DNA of 5,908 nucleotides. Source: Aeromicrobium sp. (GTDB taxonomy: Bacteria > Actinomycetota > Actinomycetes > Propionibacteriales > Nocardioidaceae). Location: contig JALRKU010000366.1 of assembly GCA_023254755.1 (NCBI GenBank), positions 1 to 5,908 on the forward strand, read 5' to 3'. The stretch's first letter is position 1, and every line of letters starts with the position of its first letter. Shown here piece after piece: positions 1 to 5,908 of the stretch. The notes below the pieces were generated by a model. The model saw nothing but the letters and a program-made list of their open reading frames with translations. It searched no databases and had not been told where the DNA came from. The position numbers were made by a program, and so were the translations under genes.

Positions 1-894
1 TCGGGCTGGGAGGACTTCATCCTCGCCGGCGGTGTCGAGTCGATGAGCCGCGTGCCGATGGGCAGCGACGGCGGCGCGTGGGCCATGGACCCCCGCACCA
101 GCCTCGACACGTCGTTCGTGCCGCAGGGCATCGGCGCCGACCTGATCGCCACCACGGAGGGCTGGGACCGCACCGACGTCGACACGTTCGCCGCCGAGTC
201 GCAGGCCCGTGCCGCCAAGGCGATCGCCAACGGGTACTTCAGCAAGTCGGTCATCCCCGTCAAGGACGTCAACGGCCTGACGATCCTCGACCACGACGAG
301 TTCGTGCGTGAGGGCACGACCGTCGAGTCGCTCTCCGCGCTCCCCCCGTCGTTCGCCCAGATCGGCGACATGGGCGGCTTCGACGCCGTCGCGCTCCAGA
401 AGTACCCGAGCGTCGAGAAGATCAACCCCGTCCACCACGCAGGCAACAGCTCGGGCATCGTCGACGGCGCCGCCCTGGTGCTGCTCGGTTCGGAGGAGGC
501 GGGCAAGAAGGCCGGCCTCACGCCGCGCGCCCGCATCCTGGCCACCGCCGTCAGCGGTGCCGACCCGACGATCATGCTCACGGGCCCGGCCCCGGCCAGC
601 CGCAAGGCGCTCGCCAAGGCGGGCCTGTCGGTCGAGGACCTCGACCTGATCGAGATCAACGAGGCGTTCGCGGCCGTCGCCATGAAGCTGATGCGCGACC
701 TCGGCGACTACCCGCACGACCAGACCAACGTCAATGGTGGCGCGATCGCGATGGGCCACCCGCTGGGTGCCACCGGAGCGATGATCCTCGGCACCCTCGT
801 CGACGAGCTCGAGCGCCGCGAGAAGAAGTACGGCCTGGCCACCCTGTGCGTCGGCGGCGGCATGGGCATCGCCACCGTCGTCGAGGTCCTCTGA
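1..894 (+). CDS. fadA: Acetyl-CoA acyltransferase (thiolase, FadA-like), 5' partial
   Basis: This is the beta-ketothiolase of fatty-acid beta-oxidation. It cleaves 3-ketoacyl-CoA with CoA to acetyl-CoA and a shortened acyl-CoA in the cytoplasm. The frame is open from base 1, so the gene begins upstream; the ATG at 43 is internal, because the AGGVESMSR segment before and across it is conserved thiolase sequence. Visible family motifs, numbered from base 1, are GNSSGIVDGAA, NEAFA (codons 220-224), GHPLGATG with the catalytic His (codon 253), and the C-terminal Cys (codon 283) in CVGGGMG. The His-Cys spacing of 30 equals that of the Zoogloea thiolase (H348/C378). The nucleophilic Cys of the N-terminal half should lie just upstream of the window. 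The 297 codons present would fit a protein of about 400 aa. fadB follows after 26 bp on the same strand, as in the mycobacterial fadA-fadB pair, so the two probably form one complex. A biosynthetic acetoacetyl-CoA thiolase is less likely given this neighbour. Confidence 0.95.
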   Translation, partial: SGWEDFILAGGVESMSRVPMGSDGGAWAMDPRTSLDTSFVPQGIGADLIATTEGWDRTDVDTFAAESQARAAKAIANGYFSKSVIPVKDVNGLTILDHDEFVREGTTVESLSALPPSFAQIGDMGGFDAVALQKYPSVEKINPVHHAGNSSGIVDGAALVLLGSEEAGKKAGLTPRARILATAVSGADPTIMLTGPAPASRKALAKAGLSVEDLDLIEINEAFAAVAMKLMRDLGDYPHDQTNVNGGAIAMGHPLGATGAMILGTLVDELERREKKYGLATLCVGGGMGIATVVEVL

Positions 895-920
895 TCCCAG
901 CGAAGGAAGAAAGCACCCAC

Positions 921-3110
921 ATGACTGACGCAGTTCGTTACGAGGTCAAGGACGGCATCGCCCACCTGGTGATCGACGACCCCTCGCAGAACGCCAACAC
1001 CATGAACGAGGCCTACCGGGTCGGCATGGAGAAGGCGGTCGACGCCTTCCTCGCCGACATCGCGAAGGACGCCGACGCGATCAAGGGCGCGGTCGTCTCG
1101 TCCGGCAAGAAGAGCATGTTCTTCGCCGGTGGCGACCTCAAGCTGATGACGCAGGCGACCAAGGACGACGCCCCGGCGCTGTTCGAGAACGTCGAGTCCA
1201 TCAAGGCCACGCTCCGCAAGCTCGAGACCTCGGGCAAGCCGGTCGTCGCCGCCATCAACGGCGCCGCGCTCGGCGGCGGCCTGGAGATCGCGCTGGCGAC
1301 CCACCACCGCATCGCGGCCGAGGGGCGCTACGAGATCGGCCTTCCCGAGGCGACGCTCGGCCTGCTGCCCGGCGGCGGCGGCGTGACCCGCACGGTCCGC
1401 ATGTTCGGCATCGCCGACGCGCTGATGAAGATCCTGCTCCAGGGCCCGCGCTTCAAGCCGGCCAAGGCGCTGTCGGTCGGCCTGGTCGACGAGATCGTGC
1501 CCGCCGACGAGCTGCTCGACAAGGCCGTCGCCTGGGTCGAGGCCAACGCCGGCAACGAGGAGGCTGCCTCGCAGCCGTGGGACCGCAAGGGATACAAGAT
1601 CCCCGGCGGCACCCCCACCACCCCGTCGCTCGCCGCGATCCTGCCGTCGTTCCCCGCCAACCTGCGCAAGCAGCTCAAGGGCGCGGACTACAAGGCGCAG
1701 AAGAACATCATGTCGGCGGCCGTCGAGGGCGCCCAGGTGGACTTCGACACCGCGTCGCGCATCGAGAGCCGCTACCTGGTCGAGCTGCTGGTCGGTCAGC
1801 AGTTCAAGAACATGACGCAGGCGTTCTTCTTCGACCTCGGCGCCATCAACGCGGGCAAGTCCCGTCCCGAGGGCGTCGAGAAGCGCGAGATCAAGAAGGT
1901 CGGCGTCATCGGCGCCGGCATGATGGGCGCGGGCATCGCCTACGTCACGTCGCAGGCCGGCATCCAGGTCGTGCTGAAGGACGTCTCGCAGGAGGCCGCC
2001 GACAAGGGCAAGTCGTACAGCGAGAAGCTGCTCGACAAGGCGCTCGAGCGCGGACGCATCACGCAGGAGAAGAAGGACGAGGTCCTCGGCCGCATCACCG
2101 CGACCGCCGACTACGCCGATCTGAGCGGAGTGGACTTCGTCATCGAGGCCGTGTTCGAGAACGTCCAGCTCAAGCACGACGTGTTCGCCGAGCTGGAGAA
2201 GGTCGTCGAGCCCGACGCCCTCCTCGGCTCGAACACCTCGACCCTGCCGATCACCGGTCTGGCCGAGGGCGTCACGCGTCCCGAGGACTTCATCGGGATC
2301 CACTTCTTCTCCCCCGTCGACAAGATGCCGCTGGTCGAGATCATCGCGGGCGAGAAGACGTCGGACGAGGCCATCGCCCGCGTCTTCGACTACACGCTGG
2401 CCATCAAGAAGACCCCGATCGTCGTCGGCGACAGCCGCGGCTTCTTCACCAGCCGCGTCATCGGCACGTTCGTCAACGAGGGCATCGGCATGCTCGCGGA
2501 GGGCGTCTCGCCCGTCGCGATCGAGCGCGCCACGTCGGCGGCCGGCTTCCCGGCTCCGGTGCTCCAGCTGACCGACGAGCTCAACATGGAGCTGATGGTC
2601 AAGATCCGCAACGAGTCCAAGGCGGCGACGGAGGCCGAGGGCGGCACCTGGACCCCGCACGCCGCCGAGGCGATCATCGACGCGATGATCGCCGAGGGCC
2701 GCTCGAGCCGGCTCAAGGGCGCGGGCTTCTACGAGTACGTCGACGGCAAGCGCACCCAGCTGTGGCCGGGCCTGGCGGAGAAGTTCCCGACCGCGGCGGA
2801 GCAGCCCGACTTCGAGGACCTGAAGGAGCGACTCACGTTCATCATGAGCATCGAGTCGGTCAAGTGCCTCGACGAGGGCGTGCTGCGTTCGGTGCCCGAC
2901 GCCAACATCGGCTCGATCTTCGGCATCGGCTTCCCGCCCAACCAGGGCGGCGTGCTGCAGTACATCAACGGCTACGAGGCCGCTGACGGCAGCATCGGCG
3001 TGCAGGCGTTCGTCGACCGCGCGCAGGAGCTGGCCGCCACCTACGGCGACCGCTTCACGCCGCCGGCGTCGCTGCTGGAGAAGGCGAAGAACGGCGAGAA
3101 GTACGCCTGA
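921..3110 (+). CDS. fadB: Fused enoyl-CoA hydratase / 3-hydroxyacyl-CoA dehydrogenase (FadB-like)
   Basis: This is the alpha subunit of the beta-oxidation multienzyme complex. It hydrates 2-enoyl-CoA and then oxidises L-3-hydroxyacyl-CoA with NAD+. The protein has 729 aa. The ATG at 921 is chosen because the MTDAVRYEV start leads straight into the hydratase fold and a purine-rich GAAGGAAG lies about 11 bp upstream; the same frame stays open upstream but there overlaps fadA. The hydratase domain (about 1-300) has the oxyanion-hole AGGD (69-72) and both catalytic glutamates, E122 in GGGLE and E143 in LPEATLG. The dehydrogenase domain (about 325-729) has the NAD-binding GAGMMG (331-336), SNTST (437-441), catalytic H461 in GIHFFSPV with E473, and a C-terminal segment with GFYEY and FGIGFPPNQGG. 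At the position of the Asn in the usual PGFxxNR motif this protein has S511 (GFFTSR). Length and order match the mycobacterial FadB of the FadA/FadB trifunctional enzyme. It is probably co-transcribed with fadA and ended by the hairpin that follows. Confidence 0.96.
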   Translation: MTDAVRYEVKDGIAHLVIDDPSQNANTMNEAYRVGMEKAVDAFLADIAKDADAIKGAVVSSGKKSMFFAGGDLKLMTQATKDDAPALFENVESIKATLRKLETSGKPVVAAINGAALGGGLEIALATHHRIAAEGRYEIGLPEATLGLLPGGGGVTRTVRMFGIADALMKILLQGPRFKPAKALSVGLVDEIVPADELLDKAVAWVEANAGNEEAASQPWDRKGYKIPGGTPTTPSLAAILPSFPANLRKQLKGADYKAQKNIMSAAVEGAQVDFDTASRIESRYLVELLVGQQFKNMTQAFFFDLGAINAGKSRPEGVEKREIKKVGVIGAGMMGAGIAYVTSQAGIQVVLKDVSQEAADKGKSYSEKLLDKALERGRITQEKKDEVLGRITATADYADLSGVDFVIEAVFENVQLKHDVFAELEKVVEPDALLGSNTSTLPITGLAEGVTRPEDFIGIHFFSPVDKMPLVEIIAGEKTSDEAIARVFDYTLAIKKTPIVVGDSRGFFTSRVIGTFVNEGIGMLAEGVSPVAIERATSAAGFPAPVLQLTDELNMELMVKIRNESKAATEAEGGTWTPHAAEAIIDAMIAEGRSSRLKGAGFYEYVDGKRTQLWPGLAEKFPTAAEQPDFEDLKERLTFIMSIESVKCLDEGVLRSVPDANIGSIFGIGFPPNQGGVLQYINGYEAADGSIGVQAFVDRAQELAATYGDRFTPPASLLEKAKNGEKYA

Positions 3111-3126
3111 TCGTCCCTGACGTCGG

Positions 3127-3152
3127 CCCCCGCACCCACCCGGGTGCGGGGG
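3127..3152 (+). terminator. GC-rich intrinsic-type hairpin after fadB
   Basis: A perfect 11-bp inverted repeat, CCCCCGCACCC (3127-3137) and GGGTGCGGGGG (3142-3152), surrounds a 4-nt ACCC loop. It begins 17 nt after the fadB stop codon. No T-run follows. Such U-tract-less hairpins are common after actinobacterial operons, so this is the likely end of the fadA-fadB transcript. The small gap before the next gene means that gene probably needs its own promoter. Confidence 0.75.
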
Positions 3153-3171
3153 TCGCGTCGTCTCGGCCCGA

Positions 3172-3177
3172 TAGCGT
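3172..3177 (+). promoter_or_regulatory. Possible -10 element for a leaderless transcript
   Basis: TAGCGT fits the actinobacterial -10 pattern TAnnnT and lies 6 nt before the GTG at 3184, so transcription would begin at or next to the start codon. No Shine-Dalgarno sequence is visible before this GTG, which agrees with a leaderless message. No -35 box is recognisable at the expected distance, where the terminator hairpin sits, so the call rests on one short motif. Confidence 0.35.
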
Positions 3178-3183
3178 TCCGGC

Positions 3184-5010
3184 GTGGCGCAGTTCTCCTT
3201 CCATCGGCAGTCGCTCGCGCAGTGGTTCTCGCCCGCCACGGTCGATCGCGGGTTGGCGTACCACGCGGCAGGGCGGGTCATCGACGTGGCGGTGCGTCCC
3301 TCGGGCCATGGCCACGTCGTCACCGGTCTGGTCCGGGGACAGACGGCCATCCCCTACCGCGTCGAGGTCGGCATCTGGCCGACAGGCGGTCGCTGGCGCA
3401 TCGACAGTGAGTGCACCTGTCCGGTGGGCCGCGTCTGCAAGCACGCGGTCGCGGTGCTGGCGTCGATCTCCGGCGATCAGCGCGCGGTCACGCCGAAGTG
3501 GGAGCGCGATCTCGGTGCCGCACTGAGCGACCTCGAGACGTTGCGCGCCGGTCCGGCCGACGCGACGGACCTGGCGCTCTCCGTCGACCTGTCGGTCAAC
3601 CGCCGATGGGGTGAGGCGAGCCCGTTCTCCCTGTCGATTCGACCGGTGCGGCGGGGCAGGAACGGCGGGTGGGTCAAGACCGGCGCGAGCTGGTCGGAGC
3701 TGCGCTACTCCGCCGCGTACGGCGGCTCGTTCGACCCTGTTCAGATCGCCGCGCTCTCGGCCATGTCGGCGGCCTTCCTCCAGACCTACTCGAACCAGAA
3801 CCCCCAGCTGTTGGCGCTCAACGACCTGCTGTGGCCGCTGCTTCGCCGATGCGTCGAGGTGGGGATCGAGCTGGTGGCCGGCAACTCGCTGTCGACGGTG
3901 GAGGTGATCGGCCCGCAGACGGTCAGCAGCGACGTGCGCCGGGTCGGCGACGTCATCGAGCTCCGCACCGGCGTGCAGGTCGACGGCCAGTGGTGGCCCG
4001 AACCGGGCCACGAGCTCGCGTTCATCGGACGACCCGCTCATGGCGTGGCGCTGCTGCGTCGTACGGGGGCCGGTGCCAAGCCGTCGTTCGACCTCGTGCT
4101 GGCTCCCCTCACCCGACCCGTCGAGGCCACCACGCAGCGACTCGTCGCTCAACCGGTGCAGGTCCCGGCCGAGCACCGATCCACGTTCGAGCTGGACTAC
4201 CTGCCCCGCCTGCGTCGACAGCTGGACGTCATGTCGCTCGACTCCTCGGTCGACCTGCCGGAGCCGCCACGTCCTCGGCTGGAGCTGACGCTCACGTGGC
4301 ACGACACCCATCGCGCCGACACCAGCTGGGCCTGGCGCTACGGTGAGCGTCGCTACGCCCTGGGCGCTGGCGACGGACTGCGTCAGGTGCGCGACGTCGC
4401 GGCTGAGGCGAGCCTCCTCGAGGACCTGCACCTCGACGTGCCGTCGCTCCTCGACGTGGGCGGTGATCTGCTGCCGGTCCGTTCGTGGACGGGACGTGAC
4501 CTGATCGAGCTGGCCACGGCGGTGCTCCCGGATCTGCGGCAACAGCACCAGGAGGGGTCCATCGAGCTGCGCGAGGTCGGGCACCGGCGCGACTACCGAC
4601 CGGCCGAGAGCGATCCCGAGATCAGGTTCGAGGTCGTCGAGGGCGACGACGCCCCGACCGACTGGCTCGATCTCAGCATCATCATCACGGTCGACGGCGA
4701 GGCGGTACCGCTCGGCGTCGCGCTGGCGGCCCTGACGCGTCGCGACGAGCTCGTGTTCACCGAGACCGGACGTCACGTGCCTGCCACGCACCCCGCGTTC
4801 GAGCAACTCGCCGAGCTGGTCGTCGCGGCCAAGCACCTGGTCGATCAGCCGACCGAAGGGCTCAGGGTCGCCCGACACGACGTCGCGATGTGGAACGAGC
4901 TCGAGGCGCTCGGTGTCGTCGACGCCCAGGCGGAGCAGTGGATGCGGTCGGCCCGTGCTCTGCGCGAGTTCGAGACGCTGCCGGTCACGACGTCCTCGGC
5001 GCTGGCCGCG
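3184..5010 (+). CDS. SWIM zinc-finger protein, N-terminal half of an SNF2-type helicase, truncated at 3'
   Basis: Translation probably starts at the GTG at 3184 (MAQFSFHRQSLAQWF), without a ribosome binding site. Residues 77-87 form a SWIM zinc-binding motif, C77-x-C79 followed by C85-x-H87, in the usual position after a beta-rich N-terminus. SWIM domains are thought to bind DNA or protein. The following 500 residues resemble the SNF2-associated region of bacterial SWIM-SNF2 helicases. The stretch from about residue 495, DWLDLSIIITVDGEAVPL, through WNELEALGVVDAQAEQW near 580 is the kind of sequence that directly precedes the ATPase. In such proteins a LRPYQ-type entry into the helicase core comes next, but here recognisable sequence ends near LPVTT (residues 600-604). 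No Walker A or DEAH-like motif is present. The frame stays open to a TGA at 5386-5388, but that tail is antisense to coaX and is not believable. The end given is therefore an estimate of the breakpoint, not a stop codon. Identity as a SWIM protein is firm; the SNF2 assignment is inferred from the associated region. Confidence 0.8.
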
Positions 5011-5015
5011 CGCGA
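4985..5015. other. Chimeric junction between two unrelated sequence blocks
   Basis: To the left, the + strand reads as a SWIM/SNF2-type protein up to about LPVTT (ending near 4992). To the right, the - strand reads as CoaX down to about RGQRR (ending near 4996). Each gene loses its C-terminal half here and the two face each other. The exact base cannot be fixed because both readings remain plausible for a few codons. No transposase, integrase, tRNA, terminal inverted repeat or target duplication is seen near it. An assembly or library chimera is the most economical explanation; an illegitimate recombination in a real genome is the alternative. Confidence 0.8.
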
Positions 5016-5039
5016 TCAGGCGCTGACGCGCGCCGATCA
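4998..5039. repeat. Imperfect tandem direct repeat, 2 x 21 bp, next to the junction
   Basis: Copy one (4998-5018) and copy two (5019-5039) both begin GGCGCTG and end GATCA, with a GC-rich middle that matches when shifted by one base. Read on the - strand the unit is seven codons and lies in the coaX segment GARQRLIARGQR, so it may simply reflect a repetitive helix there. It supports coaX sequence reaching at least to about 4998. Confidence 0.45.
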
Positions 5040-5367
5040 TCGCGACCCAGCGGTCCGAGCCCAGCCGCGACGGATGGTCGTAGCCGTTGACCAGGCCGGC
5101 CTCGGCAGCGCTGGACACCACCCACTGCGGCGTGACATCCCAGAGCTCGAGCTGCTCGATGACGCGGCGCCTGACGGCTTCGCCCGCGACCACGCAACCG
5201 AGCACCTGGCTGGGTGCAGCGATACGACTCCAGTCACCCTCGGCCAGGGTCTCGATGTTCTCGAGGAACTGCACCCCATGCGCGAGCAGGCGGGCATCCA
5301 CGGCAGGCTTGTCGTAAAGCGCCCACTTGAGGCGGGTGTTACCAACGTCGATGGCAAGAAAACTCAT
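4999..5367 (-). CDS. coaX: Type III pantothenate kinase, N-terminal half, truncated
   Basis: CoaX phosphorylates pantothenate, the first step of coenzyme A synthesis. The start MSFLAIDVGNTRLKWAL is the canonical family N-terminus: D7-V-G-N-T-R is the ATP phosphate-binding motif, and the ATG at 5367-5365 follows. Further conserved features are the GYDHPSRLGSDRW segment with Y96, P99 and the G103-x-D105-R106 motif that carries the catalytic Asp. About 123 residues are recognisable, ending near RQRLIARGQRR. The family is usually about 240-260 aa, so the second half, including the GTA(V/T)T-type motif, is missing. The frame remains open to 3055, but beyond the breakpoint it is antisense to the helicase-like gene and to the end of fadB. 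The left coordinate is the estimated breakpoint. The protein style resembles Burkholderiales CoaX. No clear Shine-Dalgarno precedes the ATG. A rhodanese gene lies 56 bp upstream on the same strand. As drawn here the protein would be inactive. Confidence 0.85.
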
Positions 5368-5373
5368 GCCGCG

Positions 5374-5401
5374 ATGATAATCAGATGACTATCAGGGTTA
5401 A
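5374..5401 (-). promoter_or_regulatory. Possible sigma70-type promoter before coaX
   Basis: On the - strand TTAACC (5401-5396) and TATCAT (5379-5374) are separated by 16 bp in an AT-rich spacer, matching 4 of 6 and 5 of 6 consensus bases. The -10 lies only 6 nt before the coaX ATG, so transcription would begin at the start codon, which is unusual for a proteobacterium and lowers confidence. Read-through from the rhodanese gene is an alternative. Confidence 0.25.
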
Positions 5402-5405
5402 CCCT
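5394..5405. repeat. Perfect 12-bp palindrome in the coaX-rhodanese spacer
   Basis: AGGGTTAACCCT reads the same on both strands and overlaps the proposed -35 element of coaX. It could be an operator half-pair for a dimeric regulator. It is too short, and lacks a loop, to be a convincing terminator hairpin. No regulator is assigned. Confidence 0.4.
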
Positions 5406-5423
5406 TATTGGCACAAAGCAACA

Positions 5424-5908
5424 TCAGTTCTGCCGCCAGGGCAACGCGTGAAAACGCCAACCACCGAGGTGGCCGCGCTGCCCCTGGCCATCCGGATCGC
5501 CCTCGAAGCCCTCGAGGATGTTGTAGGCCTCGATGCCGAGTTCGGTCGCGCGCCTGGCCGCCGCCACCGAACGCACGCCACTGCGGCACAGCAGTACCAC
5601 CTTGCGGCTGCCAGCGGCCTGCAGCAGCGCCGCATCGAAGTCCGGGTTCATTGCCATGCCGGGCCACTGCTTCCAGGCAATCGGAACCGCCTCGGGCACG
5701 AAGCCGACCCAGGCCCGTTCGGCATCGGTGCGCACGTCGACCAGCACGGCTTCACCGGACTGGACCCAGGCCCAGGCCAGTTGCGGCGAGACATCGCCCG
5801 CGTAGCCGGCCGCCGGACGCGGCTGCAGCAGCCAGGCGCCATCGGCGTCGTGGCGCAGACCCGAGCTCAGATTGGCCGGCACGGCCTCGTCGATCCGGCT
5901 CGGCTTGG
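5424..5908 (-). CDS. Rhodanese-like domain protein, probably 5' partial
   Basis: This is a single-domain rhodanese (sulfurtransferase) family protein, which typically carries sulfur as a cysteine persulfide; its substrate is not evident. Numbered from a GTG at 5882, the domain spans about 30-135: VLVDVRTDAE (D49), then the active-site loop C99-R-S-G-V-R104 of the six-residue sulfurtransferase type, followed by SVAAARRATELG and ILEGFEGD. The C-terminus HALPWRQN ends at a TGA (5426-5424). The GTG gives 152 aa, but the same frame is open to the window edge and the extra residues KPSRIDEAV look protein-like. GTG also has poor ribosome-binding spacing. I therefore give it as open at the right edge, with the GTG as the alternative start. 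No signal peptide or membrane segment is visible. It lies upstream of coaX on the same strand and belongs to the betaproteobacterial-style block. Confidence 0.85.
   Translation of the reverse strand, partial: KPSRIDEAVPANLSSGLRHDADGAWLLQPRPAAGYAGDVSPQLAWAWVQSGEAVLVDVRTDAERAWVGFVPEAVPIAWKQWPGMAMNPDFDAALLQAAGSRKVVLLCRSGVRSVAAARRATELGIEAYNILEGFEGDPDGQGQRGHLGGWRFHALPWRQN

Noticed and set aside
846..920. An upstream extension of fadB to an ATG at 846, overlapping fadA.
   Set aside because: The added 25 residues are Arg/His-rich out-of-frame fadA sequence. The ATG at 921 has a purine-rich site upstream and the normal family N-terminus.
1577..2986. A 469-codon + strand frame inside fadB.
   Set aside because: It is an out-of-frame reading of fadB, very rich in Arg and Gly, with no motifs; fadB itself has intact catalytic residues throughout.
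708..3350. An 880-codon open frame on the - strand across fadA, fadB and the start of the SWIM gene.
   Set aside because: It is antisense to two clearly real genes, Arg/Asp/Leu-rich low complexity with no domain, and is expected from third-position G/C bias.
4985..5388. A new C-terminal domain fused to the SWIM protein, possibly a novel system.
   Set aside because: The sequence is exactly antisense to a canonical CoaX N-terminus, so it is not a coding domain on the + strand.
5394..5405. The AGGGTTAACCCT palindrome as a rho-independent terminator for the rhodanese gene.
   Set aside because: The stem would be 4-6 bp with no loop and no T-run follows on the - strand, so termination is not supported.
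1..5908. CRISPR arrays, tRNA or rRNA genes, insertion sequences and defence-type gene pairs.
   Set aside because: No spaced direct-repeat array, cloverleaf, transposase motif or terminal inverted repeats could be found by reading either strand.

Overview
This window appears to join DNA from two different bacteria. Bases 1 to about 4990 look like a high-GC actinobacterium, possibly Nocardioides-like. The evidence is the gene content (a fadA-fadB pair in the mycobacterial order, then a SWIM/SNF2-type gene), near-exclusive G/C third positions, and a U-tract-less terminator. Bases from about 5000 to the end look like a betaproteobacterium (Burkholderiales, Comamonadaceae-like), judged by the style of a CoaX N-terminus and a rhodanese-domain protein, with an AT-rich spacer between them. 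Both taxonomic calls rest on recognising protein style and were not searched.

Left block, all on the + strand. The window opens inside fadA, a thiolase whose last 297 codons are present. After 26 bp comes a complete fadB (729 aa), the fused enoyl-CoA hydratase/3-hydroxyacyl-CoA dehydrogenase. Together they carry out the last three steps of fatty-acid beta-oxidation, and their order and lengths resemble the mycobacterial FadA/FadB trifunctional enzyme. A perfect 11-bp GC hairpin after fadB probably ends this operon. Next is a GTG-started gene, probably leaderless, for a SWIM zinc-finger protein of the kind that forms the N-terminal half of bacterial SNF2 helicases. It runs normally for about 600 residues and stops being recognisable just where the ATPase core should begin.

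Right block, all on the - strand. A rhodanese-family gene enters from the right edge. It is followed after a 56-bp AT-rich spacer by coaX (type III pantothenate kinase). coaX starts canonically but is cut after about 123 residues, half its normal length, at the same place where the helicase gene is cut.

The main observation is this breakpoint at roughly 4985-5015. Two unrelated genes in opposite orientation, each missing its C-terminal half, meet with no mobile element, att site or integrase between them. The simplest reading is a chimeric contig or assembly join rather than a biological fusion. Open frames run across the join on both strands (to 5388 on +, to 3055 on -) only because antisense frames in high-GC DNA lack stops, so the composite proteins they predict should not be trusted. 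I found no convincing novel system.
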